Source of the DNA: Pseudomonas sp.
Lineage (GTDB): Bacteria; Pseudomonadota; Gammaproteobacteria; Pseudomonadales; Pseudomonadaceae
NCBI RefSeq assembly: GCF_030696055.1
Contig: NZ_JAUYNP010000225.1
Span: 1 to 37,157, forward strand
Direction of reading: 5' to 3'
DNA: 37,157 bases
Numbering within the stretch: position 1 is the first letter of the stretch; every line of letters starts with the position of its first letter. Position numbers and translations under genes: made by a program. Under the pieces are notes generated by a model. The model did not search any database. It saw only the letters and a program-made list of their open reading frames with translations, and was not told where the DNA came from. Positions 20,502 to 28,625 of this stretch are shown here, piece by piece.

Positions 20502-20681
20502 CCGTAGGCTGGGTTAGCGGCGCATGTCGCCGGCGAGTGGGCAATCTGAACATCGAGCGCCGCGTAACCCAGCACAGCACCAATGCAGGGTTACGCCGCA
20601 TCGAATTCAGTCGCTTGGTCGGGCCACACCCATGCGGCCAACCTGCAGCATGGGTATCGCTGCGCTCAACCCATCCTACGT
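20502..20681. repeat. Family A intergenic repeat, copy A3 (mosaic)
   Basis: Between hda and the convergent DUF2069 gene lies a family A element. The left half resembles A1 (gtaggctgggttagcgg, then cgcgtaacccagc), while the right half carries the A2-type end (cgctcaacccatcctacg). The 35 bases at 20646-20680 are an exact inverted copy of 10632-10666. The internal gcagggttacgccgc is the third core unit. The ORF track shows small ORFs here, but they merely read through the repeat. No other terminator is visible between the two genes. Confidence 0.83.
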
Positions 20682-20693
20682 GCATCGACTGCT

Positions 20694-22052
<1,359 letters not shown>

Positions 22053-22157
22053 ATTCGGGTCGCTTGTTATATTCGATGGCGGCTATTCTACCCGCTAACG
22101 GCCGCTACGCCTGCGCCTGGAGCGGGTCGTCGGTGGGCAAATGGCTAAGGAGAGGGC

Positions 22158-23387
22158 ATGCGTCAGCGCGTTAACGATCTGTTGGAGTTCTGGCATTTTC
22201 TGTTGCAGCGCTTTCTTGCCGACCGGGGCACCAATAATGCAGCGGCCTTGACCTACACCACACTGTTCGCCGTGGTGCCGATGATGACCGTGACCTTTTC
22301 CATGCTCTCGGCCATTCCGGCTTTTCAGGACACCGGCGAGCAGATTCAGAGTTTTATCTTCCGCAACTTCGTGCCCTCGGCGGGCGAAGCCCTGCAGCAA
22401 TACCTGCGCGATTTCACCACCCAGGCCCGTCAGCTGACCTGGGTCGGCGTGGTGATACTGGCCGCCACGGCGTTCTGGATGCTGGTGACCATAGAAAAAG
22501 CCTTCAATACCATCTGGCGTGTACGTCAGCCGCGGCGTGGCGTATCGAGCTTTCTGCTGTATTGGGCGATCCTCAGCCTGGGGCCCATCTTGCTCGGTGG
22601 CGGCTTTGCCATCAGCACCTATATCGCGTCGCTGTCGCTGATTTCCGGGCCCGATGCGCTGCTGGGGGTGCAGACCCTGCTGAAATTTATGCCCCTGCTA
22701 TTCAGTGTGGCGGCCTTCACCCTGCTCTATGCCACGGTGCCCAATGCCCAGGTACCGATTCGCCATGCCTGCTTGGGCGGGGTGTTCGCCGCGGTGCTGT
22801 TCGAAGTGGCGAAGATGCTGTTTGGCCTCTATGTCCGTTTTTTCCCGGGCTACCAGCTGATTTACGGGGCTTTCGCCACTGTGCCGCTGTTTCTGCTGTG
22901 GATCTATCTGTCCTGGCTGATCGTGCTGTTTGGCGCCGAGGTGGTGTGCAACCTGGGCTCCTCGCACCAGTGGCGCAAGCGTGCGATGCCGCGCTTGTTG
23001 ATAGTGCTGGGGGTGCTGCGGGTGTTCCATGAACGTCAGCATTCGGGCTTGAAAGTGCGCCTGCGCGATGTGCAGCGCCAGGGCTGGCTGCTGGCCGAGC
23101 ATGAGTGGGAGGAGGTGCTGGAGTTTCTCGAACAGCAGCAGTTGGTCGCGCCGACCGGCGCGGGTTCCTGGGTGCTCAGCCGCGATCTTGGTCATTACAG
23201 CGTGGCGCAGTTGTTGAGCCGCAGCCCCTGGCCACTGCCGCGCCTGACTCAGTTGCCGGAACAGCTCGATGAGCCCTGGTACCCGGCGCTGCGCAGCGGC
23301 TTGCAACAGTTGCACGATGAGCAATTGGCCTTGTTCGGTGAGAACCTCGCGGACTGGTTGCACCCACAGGCGGATTCGGCCAAGTAG
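22158..23387 (+). CDS. YihY family inner-membrane protein
   Basis: A 409-aa protein with six hydrophobic helices in the first 270 residues and a cytoplasmic C-terminal part of about 130 residues. The conserved start [25 protein letters not shown] and the [26 protein letters not shown] block are typical of YihY/BrkB proteins. The family was once misnamed ribonuclease BN; its function is uncertain. The C-terminal domain ([27 protein letters not shown]) resembles a winged-helix arrangement and is typical of the Pseudomonas form. The start has AAGGAGAGG upstream. Confidence 0.92.
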   Translation: MRQRVNDLLEFWHFLLQRFLADRGTNNAAALTYTTLFAVVPMMTVTFSMLSAIPAFQDTGEQIQSFIFRNFVPSAGEALQQYLRDFTTQARQLTWVGVVILAATAFWMLVTIEKAFNTIWRVRQPRRGVSSFLLYWAILSLGPILLGGGFAISTYIASLSLISGPDALLGVQTLLKFMPLLFSVAAFTLLYATVPNAQVPIRHACLGGVFAAVLFEVAKMLFGLYVRFFPGYQLIYGAFATVPLFLLWIYLSWLIVLFGAEVVCNLGSSHQWRKRAMPRLLIVLGVLRVFHERQHSGLKVRLRDVQRQGWLLAEHEWEEVLEFLEQQQLVAPTGAGSWVLSRDLGHYSVAQLLSRSPWPLPRLTQLPEQLDEPWYPALRSGLQQLHDEQLALFGENLADWLHPQADSAK

Positions 23388-23476
23388 AGTGACAAAAAGC
23401 GTCAGTTTGCGGCGCAGCATCGGAGTCTGTTGCGCTGGATGGGTGGGGCAAGGCCGTCAAAGTTGGACAAAGGAGG

Positions 23477-23493
23477 CTGGCACGCTTCTGGCA
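23477..23493 (+). promoter_or_regulatory. Candidate sigma-54 (RpoN) promoter
   Basis: The sequence cTGGCACGcttcTGGCa matches the -24/-12 consensus (YTGGCACGRNNNTTGCW) in the full -24 block and the GC of the -12 block, with one mismatch in TTGC and correct spacing. It lies about 65 bp upstream of the 66-aa protein gene, a plausible 5' UTR length. No activator binding site is evident upstream, within the 90 bp after yihY. Confidence 0.5.
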
Positions 23494-23557
23494 ATCGCTC
23501 GGTAGATTGCAATCAAATTGCCAGCATGGCAGGGATTGGCGCAGTGGAAAGGGTGCT

Positions 23558-23758
23558 ATGGCAACCACTAAAGGCAAGGTGATTCATCTGTATCAGCGTG
23601 ACCCGCAAGAGGCGCTGGAACGGCTTAACCGTATTACCGGCCTGCGCTTCAGCAGTTGGCCGCAGTCGCTGGTGCCGTTGGTGGAGCAAGCGCAGGACGC
23701 TCAAACCGATACCGAGCCGACGCCAGCTGAAACCCAGGCGGGCGGCTCGTCGCGTTAA
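23558..23758 (+). CDS. Small conserved-looking protein, 66 aa
   Basis: A 66-aa soluble protein starting MATTKGKVIHLYQRDPQEAL, with a ggaaaggg site before the ATG. The ORF track starts 17 residues earlier, but the upstream part lies in the presumed leader. The first 45 residues are structured-looking (LERLNRITGLRFSSWPQSLV), and the tail is low-complexity (Thr, Pro, Glu, Ala). I do not recognise the family. It sits behind a sigma-54-like site and is followed directly by a hairpin terminator, so it looks like a monocistronic regulated gene. The coding call rests on its own signals rather than homology. Confidence 0.65.
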   Translation: MATTKGKVIHLYQRDPQEALERLNRITGLRFSSWPQSLVPLVEQAQDAQTDTEPTPAETQAGGSSR

Positions 23759-23762
23759 ACGC

Positions 23763-23790
23763 AAAACCCCGCGTCGAGGCGCGGGGTTTT
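23763..23790. terminator. Bidirectional intrinsic terminator
   Basis: An 11-bp perfect stem, aaaaccccgcg and its complement, with a 6-base loop lies 4 bases after the 66-aa gene and ahead of the stop of the convergent 130-aa gene. The A tract on one side and T tract on the other fit termination in both directions. Confidence 0.88.
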
Positions 23791-23811
23791 GGCTGAAGGG
23801 GAAAAGCTTGC

Positions 23812-24204
23812 TTAGGCAGTCGCTTGGCGGCTAGTGCTTTGGGCCAACTCAATGGCTTGGACAAAGAGTTCTTCGACCACCAGGGTTTGCGGGACAACTG
23901 CCGAGCGCAGACGCACCTGCATATCTTCGATCTTCAGCTTCACCGGCAGGCGCGCGACGCCCGACAGCAGGATCTTGTTGTGCTGGCTGACCCTGCCGTG
24001 ATCGACCATCACCTCGCGGCGGGTCGTGCCGTCGCGATAGCTGATCAGCAGGGACACCGGCAAGCTGGCCAACCCCGGCAGTTGCAGCCAGGCGGCTACG
24101 TTGAACTCGGCGACGCGCCCTTCATAGCGGGTGACCTGCAAGCGGGCCAGGTTGACTATTGCGGAAGGTACTGGGCCAATCAACTTGTCGTGGGCTTGGG
24201 TCAT
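23812..24204 (-). CDS. Hypothetical protein, 130 aa, beta-rich
   Basis: I do not recognise this protein. It has no signal peptide or membrane helix. The sequence alternates short hydrophobic strands (VNLARLQVTRYEGRVAEFNVAAWLQL, PVSLLISYRDG, LPVKLKIEDMQVRL) and suggests a compact beta-sandwich or barrel, ending in a short helix (VEELFVQAIELAQS). The ATG has a TGGAAA-type site. It is flanked by a terminator on its 3' side and, 129 bp upstream, by the B1 element. The neighbouring leftward gene beyond B1 has PilZ-like signatures; a functional link is possible but unsupported. Confidence 0.7.
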   Translation of the reverse strand: MTQAHDKLIGPVPSAIVNLARLQVTRYEGRVAEFNVAAWLQLPGLASLPVSLLISYRDGTTRREVMVDHGRVSQHNKILLSGVARLPVKLKIEDMQVRLRSAVVPQTLVVEELFVQAIELAQSTSRQATA

Positions 24205-24333
24205 GATTGCGTTTCCAGGCTAATAGCAGGACGTATCGGGCGCGAGTTTCGAAGAAGTATAAGCCTGGGGTTGTCGGCGAAACTGTGCGCTCGGCCGACG
24301 TTGGGCGTGACCGCGCTCGCAGTTTGCGTGGTT

Positions 24334-24601
24334 TAGGGTCTGTTGCCGTTTCGATGCGGCCGCGACGGAGCCTGTTTTTGCGCGGGGCAAGGCACGAGGA
24401 GCGTAGTTTGGTTGTTCCAAATGAGCGACGAGAAACGCAGCACCGCGCAAAAACAGGCCCGTCCCTTCGGGTTGCGCGGCAAATGGCGCCAGGCGGCGTT
24501 GCAGGGCTTGGCAAGGGAGCGACCATTACCGGCGCCCCGCGCCTTGCTTGGCGCCATTTGGCGCAGCAACGCGGCTCGCCGCGAAACGGCAACAGACCCT
24601 A
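24334..24601. mobile_element. MITE-like element B1 (268 bp, 20-bp perfect inverted ends)
   Basis: The 394-bp gap between the two leftward genes holds an element bounded by perfect 20-bp inverted repeats: tagggtctgttgccgtttcg at 24334-24353, and its complement at 24582-24601. Inside are two further arms: a 16-bp perfect pair (gcctgtttttgcgcgg at 24370-24385 with 24443-24458), and aaatggcgcca at 24481-24491 with 24549-24559, extendable with one mismatch. The whole could fold as a three-arm structure. No ORF looks real. Target duplications are not obvious. The last base triplet of the right end forms the stop codon of the neighbouring gene. A terminus-only relative occurs at 37083. Confidence 0.85.
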
Positions 24602-26008
24602 GGCCAACTGCATCGGGTAGCGAGTCACCGAGGCGGTGATCAGGTTGGCCGTCGGCAACTGCAGTAGCGCCTGGTTATTGATACTGGCCAGTTGCAGCCA
24701 GACATTCTCCCCTTCGCCGAATTGCCCATTCGGCAGCCAAAGGCCGTGATGCCAGCCAATACCGGGTGCAGGTGTGCTTTGCAGAACGCCTGGGTGGGTC
24801 TGCGCACTGGGTGCACGGCGCAGCCAGACGGGCCGCGGCAGGCCCTTTAGATAGCGCAGGCCCAGGTGCAAGCCCTCCGCATTGAGGTGGCGCCAGCGCA
24901 CCAGGGCCAGGGTTGGTGTATCGCTACCGGTGAGCAGCAATACCAACTGGCCCACGGCTAGTTGCCGGGCCTGATCCTGATTGCACAGCAGGCGAGCGCC
25001 GCCCGAGCTGGCGTCGAGTATTTGCGCGGAGGTATGTGCGGGGCGTTGTTCCAGCAACTGGGCGTGAATGCTGCTCAGGCCAACCACCAGGTTGCACGCG
25101 CTGGCATGCTCGGCACGCGGGTGACGCCGCTGTTGCCGACCCAGCCAGTGCTGCTGCACGCGCTCGAGTAATTGCCGTTCGCCAGCACTCTGCAGTGGGG
25201 CCGGCTCATGCAGGGCAATCAACAAGGCGCCCAGTTCGAAACGGCGTAGATAATCGTGGTTGCCAGCAGCGGGTTGTTCCTGGCTCAGGCAGGGCTGCGA
25301 CTCGGTCAGGTCGATGGCGGGGCCTTCGAGGTCGTCTTCGTCATCCCATGGCAGCAGGCGCGCCAATCCGGCCAGGGGCGAGAGGGCGGCGAACAACACC
25401 AGGCATTCGCCCTCGGCGAGGTGAAAGGGGTTGCTCAGGGCCAGCAACAGCATTTGCTGGTAGAGGCCGCGTAAGGTGCTCGCCGGTGCTGGCTGAAACG
25501 CCGCTGCCACGGGCTCATCGAGGCAGTGCTGGTGTTCGCCGATCCAGTACAGCAGGTGACTGTCGCGCCACAGGCTGGGCGGTGGTTCCTGATACAACTG
25601 GTAATGGCGCAGCAGGCTTTGCGCGAGAAAGTGCTGAGCCATATACAGGCACCAGGCCAGGTGCGGGCGTGAGGGTTGGCGGCCCTGGAGGATTTGCAGT
25701 AACAGGCGCTTGAAACCTATGGCCAGCTCGCTACACAGGTGCACGAACAGCGCGGGCGGAGTTTTGTCGGCCTGGCAGGCCTTGGCATGGTGGCGGTATT
25801 CATCGCTGAAGCTTTGCAGCGCGCGCTGTCTTTCGAGTAAGGTCATGGCGCTGCGGTTGAGCCGGAACAACAGGCTGAGCACCTGCTGCAGCGCATTGTC
25901 TTGTGGCTGCAAACGCGCCAGGGCCAGCTGCTCGTTGAGCTCGGCTAGAGACGCGGCGTGTTCCTCGAGGATGTCCGGTACTTCCAGGCGCAAGGCATCT
26001 AATGTCAT
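24599..26008 (-). CDS. Large protein with a probable PilZ domain
   Basis: A 469-aa cytoplasmic protein. Residues 1 to about 290 are mostly helical with many Leu, Gln and His, and match nothing I can name. A probable PilZ signature follows: an RQQRR/RRHPR basic motif, then about 33 residues later ILDASSGGARLL (D-x-S-x-x-G), which together would bind cyclic di-GMP. Strands such as LALVRWRHLNAEGLHLGLRYL fit a PilZ barrel. The stop TAG is formed by the right terminus of element B1. Its start lies only 30 bp from the divergent TlpA-like gene. c-di-GMP binding is inferred from motifs. Confidence 0.78.
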   Translation of the reverse strand: MTLDALRLEVPDILEEHAASLAELNEQLALARLQPQDNALQQVLSLLFRLNRSAMTLLERQRALQSFSDEYRHHAKACQADKTPPALFVHLCSELAIGFKRLLLQILQGRQPSRPHLAWCLYMAQHFLAQSLLRHYQLYQEPPPSLWRDSHLLYWIGEHQHCLDEPVAAAFQPAPASTLRGLYQQMLLLALSNPFHLAEGECLVLFAALSPLAGLARLLPWDDEDDLEGPAIDLTESQPCLSQEQPAAGNHDYLRRFELGALLIALHEPAPLQSAGERQLLERVQQHWLGRQQRRHPRAEHASACNLVVGLSSIHAQLLEQRPAHTSAQILDASSGGARLLCNQDQARQLAVGQLVLLLTGSDTPTLALVRWRHLNAEGLHLGLRYLKGLPRPVWLRRAPSAQTHPGVLQSTPAPGIGWHHGLWLPNGQFGEGENVWLQLASINNQALLQLPTANLITASVTRYPMQLA

Positions 26009-26038
26009 ATCAACCTTGGGTAAGCGAGGAGCGAATGC

Positions 26039-26521
26039 ATGGACGTGCGATTCCAGGCGGTCATTCGTAGTCTTGCAGGCCTATGCATGGGCTTGCTTGT
26101 GGCCGGTTGCGCCGAAGACGTGGGCGTCGATCAGCATGGACGAAAGGTAGCGGTTGAGCGCCTGAATGGCCAGTGGCTGGTGATTAATTACTGGGCCGAA
26201 TGGTGCACGCCCTGTCGCAGCGAGATTCCCGAATTGAATGCCTTGCAAGAACAGCTGAAAGAGCAGTCGGTGACTGTGCTAGGGGTCAACTTCGACGGCT
26301 TGCAGGGTGAGAGGCTAGGCAAGGCGGCGCAAGACCTGGGGATCGCCTTCACCGTGTTGGCGCAAGACCCGGCGGCGCGCTACCAGCTACCACGCAGCGA
26401 GGTCCTGCCGGTGACCTATATAGTGGATGACCAGGGCCGTTTGCGTGAGCGTTTGCTCGGCGAGCAGAACGCGGCCGGTTTGCATGCCCGCCTGGTGGCG
26501 TTGCAGGTAGCAGGCCGTTGA
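26039..26521 (+). CDS. TlpA/thioredoxin-like lipoprotein
   Basis: A 160-aa envelope thiol-disulfide protein. The N-terminus is a lipoprotein signal with lipobox LVAGC (Cys24). The thioredoxin domain has the active site WAEWCTPCRSEIPEL (Cys56, Cys59), then VLGVNFDG and the cis-Pro segment SEVLPVTYIVDDQGRL, all typical of TlpA/ResA-type reductases. It may reduce periplasmic disulfides, for example in cytochrome maturation, though no ccm genes are near. A GAGGAG site precedes the ATG. The stop TGA lies inside the left inverted repeat of element C1. acyP follows beyond that element. Confidence 0.88.
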   Translation: MDVRFQAVIRSLAGLCMGLLVAGCAEDVGVDQHGRKVAVERLNGQWLVINYWAEWCTPCRSEIPELNALQEQLKEQSVTVLGVNFDGLQGERLGKAAQDLGIAFTVLAQDPAARYQLPRSEVLPVTYIVDDQGRLRERLLGEQNAAGLHARLVALQVAGR

Positions 26522-26650
26522 AAAATGTCGGCGAGGCAGCCGAGACAAGGCAAAAACGGTCGAAAAAGCGGAGTTTACTGGCTGTAAATGAGCATTTTGA
26601 GGCCGTTTTTAACGCCGTATCGGCAACGTAGGTAGTTTTTCAACGGCCTG
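26511..26650. mobile_element. MITE-like element C1 (140 bp, 15-bp perfect inverted ends)
   Basis: The whole gap between the TlpA-like gene and acyP is an element bounded by caggccgttgaaaaa (26511-26525) and its exact complement (26636-26650). An inner arm pairs aaaaacgg (26552-26559) with ccgttttt (26603-26610), so the RNA would form a long imperfect hairpin. No ORF is present. The TGA of the upstream gene is inside the left end, and the acyP ribosome-binding site (aaggag) starts directly after the right end. I recall near-identical elements being common in Pseudomonas genomes but cannot name the family. Confidence 0.85.
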
Positions 26651-26666
26651 CTAAAGGAGTAATACG

Positions 26667-26942
26667 ATGACGCAGCTTTGTATGCATGCCTATGTCAGTG
26701 GCCGGGTGCAAGGGGTGTACTTTCGCCAGTCTACGGCTGAGCAGGCCGAGCGCCTGGATTTAAATGGCTGGGTGCGCAATCTGCATGACGGTCGCGTCGA
26801 GGCCCTGTTCGAGGGTGAGGAGAGCGCCGTGCGTGAGCTTGCGGCGTGGCTGGAGCAGGGGCCAAGCGATGCCGAGGTGACTGCCCTGGAGCTGCATGAT
26901 CAGTCGCTGCAGGGGATTGCCGGTTTTATCGTGCGGCGTTGA
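26667..26942 (+). CDS. acyP: Acylphosphatase
   Basis: A 91-aa enzyme hydrolysing acyl phosphates. The catalytic Arg20 is in GRVQGVYFRQSTAEQA and Asn38 is in GWVRNLHDGRVEALFEG, both exactly as in the family. The length is standard, and the ATG has a perfect AAGGAG site. Its likely promoter is upstream of the TlpA-like gene, so transcripts would cross element C1. It converges on a lytic transglycosylase gene with repeat A4 between. Confidence 0.95.
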   Translation: MTQLCMHAYVSGRVQGVYFRQSTAEQAERLDLNGWVRNLHDGRVEALFEGEESAVRELAAWLEQGPSDAEVTALELHDQSLQGIAGFIVRR

Positions 26943-26958
26943 GTTGAGGTAAGCAGCT

Positions 26959-27070
26959 CGTGGGATGGGTTACGCGCACGATACCCATCGGTGCTATTGG
27001 TGGGTTACGCGACGCGCAGGCTCCCTGTTGTGTTTGAGCCTCGTACTCCGCGCCGCTAACCCACCCTAGG
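26959..27070. repeat. Family A intergenic repeat, copy A4 (short)
   Basis: The junction between acyP and the convergent transglycosylase gene carries the shortest family A copy. The left end reads gtgggatgggttacgcgc, and the right end cgccgctaacccaccctag. An internal ggtgggttacgcgacgcgc is the third core unit. The stop codon of the transglycosylase is the TAG (antisense cta) of the right end. No T-tract terminator is otherwise present. Confidence 0.82.
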
Positions 27071-27638
27071 GTTTGACGTACCAGAAGTCGTGCCAGAAAC
27101 CTATCACCTTGCCGGGGTAATCCTGCTTGCCGAGGCTGCCGTTATAGCGGGCCAGGGCGCGGCTCAGGTTGCCGTTTTCCTTGCGTAAATAAAAGCTGAG
27201 GATGGTGCAGCCATAGCGCAGGTTGGTGGCGTTGTCGGTGAGATTGTCCTGGGGGCGGCCCAGTTCGGCTTTCCAGAACGGCATCACCTGCATCATGCCT
27301 TGGGCGCCTACCGAGGAGATGGCGAAACGGTCGAAGTGGCTTTCCGTATGGATCAGCGCCACCACCAGATCGGGGCGCAAACCGGCTTTGTTGGCTTCGC
27401 GGTGCACCAGTCTGAGCAGCTCCAGGCGCTCCTGGGCATCGGGGATATAGCGCCGCAGACGGGTGGACATATCCAGCAGCCAGACCTCGGCCTCGAAGCG
27501 ATCCTGAAAACTGTCGGCTTGCGCCACTGTGCGCTGCAGCAGGGTGCGCAATTCAGGTTCGGGCGCCTGGCGCAGTTGAGCCTGCGCCGATAGGCAGAGC
27601 AGCAGGCTCAGCAGCGACAGCAACAGGCGCGTGGCCAT
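27066..27638 (-). CDS. Lytic transglycosylase (SLT domain), exported
   Basis: A 190-aa periplasmic murein hydrolase. A signal peptide (LLLSLLSLLLCLSAQAQ) is followed by about 50 helical residues and then an SLT domain with catalytic Glu99 in ALIHTESHFDRFAISSVGAQGMMQVMP. Next come NLRYGCTILSFYLRK and ALARYNGSLGK, all family signatures. It would cleave the MurNAc-GlcNAc bond to give anhydro-muropeptides. It starts 7 bp after the lipoprotein gene stop and so belongs to a proS-lipoprotein-transglycosylase group. The stop is within repeat A4. Confidence 0.92.
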   Translation of the reverse strand: MATRLLLSLLSLLLCLSAQAQLRQAPEPELRTLLQRTVAQADSFQDRFEAEVWLLDMSTRLRRYIPDAQERLELLRLVHREANKAGLRPDLVVALIHTESHFDRFAISSVGAQGMMQVMPFWKAELGRPQDNLTDNATNLRYGCTILSFYLRKENGNLSRALARYNGSLGKQDYPGKVIGFWHDFWYVKP

Positions 27639-27645
27639 CTTCGCT

Positions 27646-28599
27646 TCAGTCGCTAACGGGATCGGCGACCAGGCGTCCGGCGTCCTGGGTCAGGGCTTGC
27701 AGGAAGATTTTCTGCAGCTCTGGGTCGTTGCGGGTCAGCTCGATCAGGCTCTGCTCCAGCTCGCTGGCTTCCTCTTCCAGGCCCAGTTCGGACAAACGCT
27801 TGACCCGATGTACCCACTGCTCGACGTCATCGTCTTCGAGATCGTCGTAAATCAGCTCGTGGGCTTCCTGCAGCTTGCCGCGCAGGGTGCGGCTGACCAG
27901 CAGCGACGCATCGGCGCGGGCTGTGCCTTGGTCATCTTCGACGTTCAGCAGCAGGGTGGCGATGCGCGCGACATCCTGCTCGGCAAAGGGGCTGTCGAGC
28001 AGGTTGAGGCGCAGGATGCCATTGCGGTCGGTGAGCAGTTCGTGGTTTTGCTCGCCGGCTTTGACCTGCACCGGACGTTCCGCCCAGGGCAGGCTGGAGT
28101 ACTCCGCGCGGGCATCCTGGCGACGCTCCTCGAGGCTGGCGAGATTCTGCTGCGAGCGGCCGTTGGACTCGACGTTCATAAACGGATTGAGCCCGGCAAA
28201 GCCATAGCTGATCCAGTCCTTGGTCGCTGCGTCCGGCAGGCTGCCGAGCAGCACCACGTTGAGCGCATTGGCGCTGATGCCGCCGACTACCGCCAGCACG
28301 CCGAGCGGCACTTCATACAGTTCGCGCCAGGGCTGATAGGGCGTATAGCGGTCATAACGGCGGGTCACCTCGAAGACGGTGACTTCGAAGGATTTCTGTT
28401 CATGCACGCGTACGCGGCGTTGCGGCAGCTCCAGTACGCGCGGTTCGCCGACATCGATTTGCAGGCTGTGATCGAGCAATTTGCGCTCGATGCGCTCCTC
28501 GTGTTCGCTGCGTTGCGGCAACTGGTTGGCGCAACCGCTGAGCAACAAGGCAGCGCCCAGGGCGCCGCCGATGAGGTTGAAGGTGCTTCGCTTGAACAT
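27646..28599 (-). CDS. Lipoprotein of unknown function, 317 aa
   Basis: A lipoprotein with signal FNLIGGALGAALLLSGC (Cys23). The mature part has a predicted beta-rich N-terminal half, a hydrophobic glycine-rich stretch (VPLGVLAVVGGISANALNVVLLG) that might be a membrane insertion, and an acidic helical C-terminus (DDLEDDDVEQWVHRVKRLSELGLEEEASELEQSL). I do not recognise a named family. It lies between proS and the transglycosylase on the same strand, 26 bp after proS, so an envelope role alongside the transglycosylase is plausible but inferred. Confidence 0.8.
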   Translation of the reverse strand: MFKRSTFNLIGGALGAALLLSGCANQLPQRSEHEERIERKLLDHSLQIDVGEPRVLELPQRRVRVHEQKSFEVTVFEVTRRYDRYTPYQPWRELYEVPLGVLAVVGGISANALNVVLLGSLPDAATKDWISYGFAGLNPFMNVESNGRSQQNLASLEERRQDARAEYSSLPWAERPVQVKAGEQNHELLTDRNGILRLNLLDSPFAEQDVARIATLLLNVEDDQGTARADASLLVSRTLRGKLQEAHELIYDDLEDDDVEQWVHRVKRLSELGLEEEASELEQSLIELTRNDPELQKIFLQALTQDAGRLVADPVSD

Positions 28600-28625
28600 G
28601 CGGACTCTGGCTAAAAGGGTTGAAA

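Noticed and set aside
24207-24639. Overlapping ORFs on both strands across element B1
   Set aside because: They follow the inverted repeats, are Arg-rich and lack start signals.
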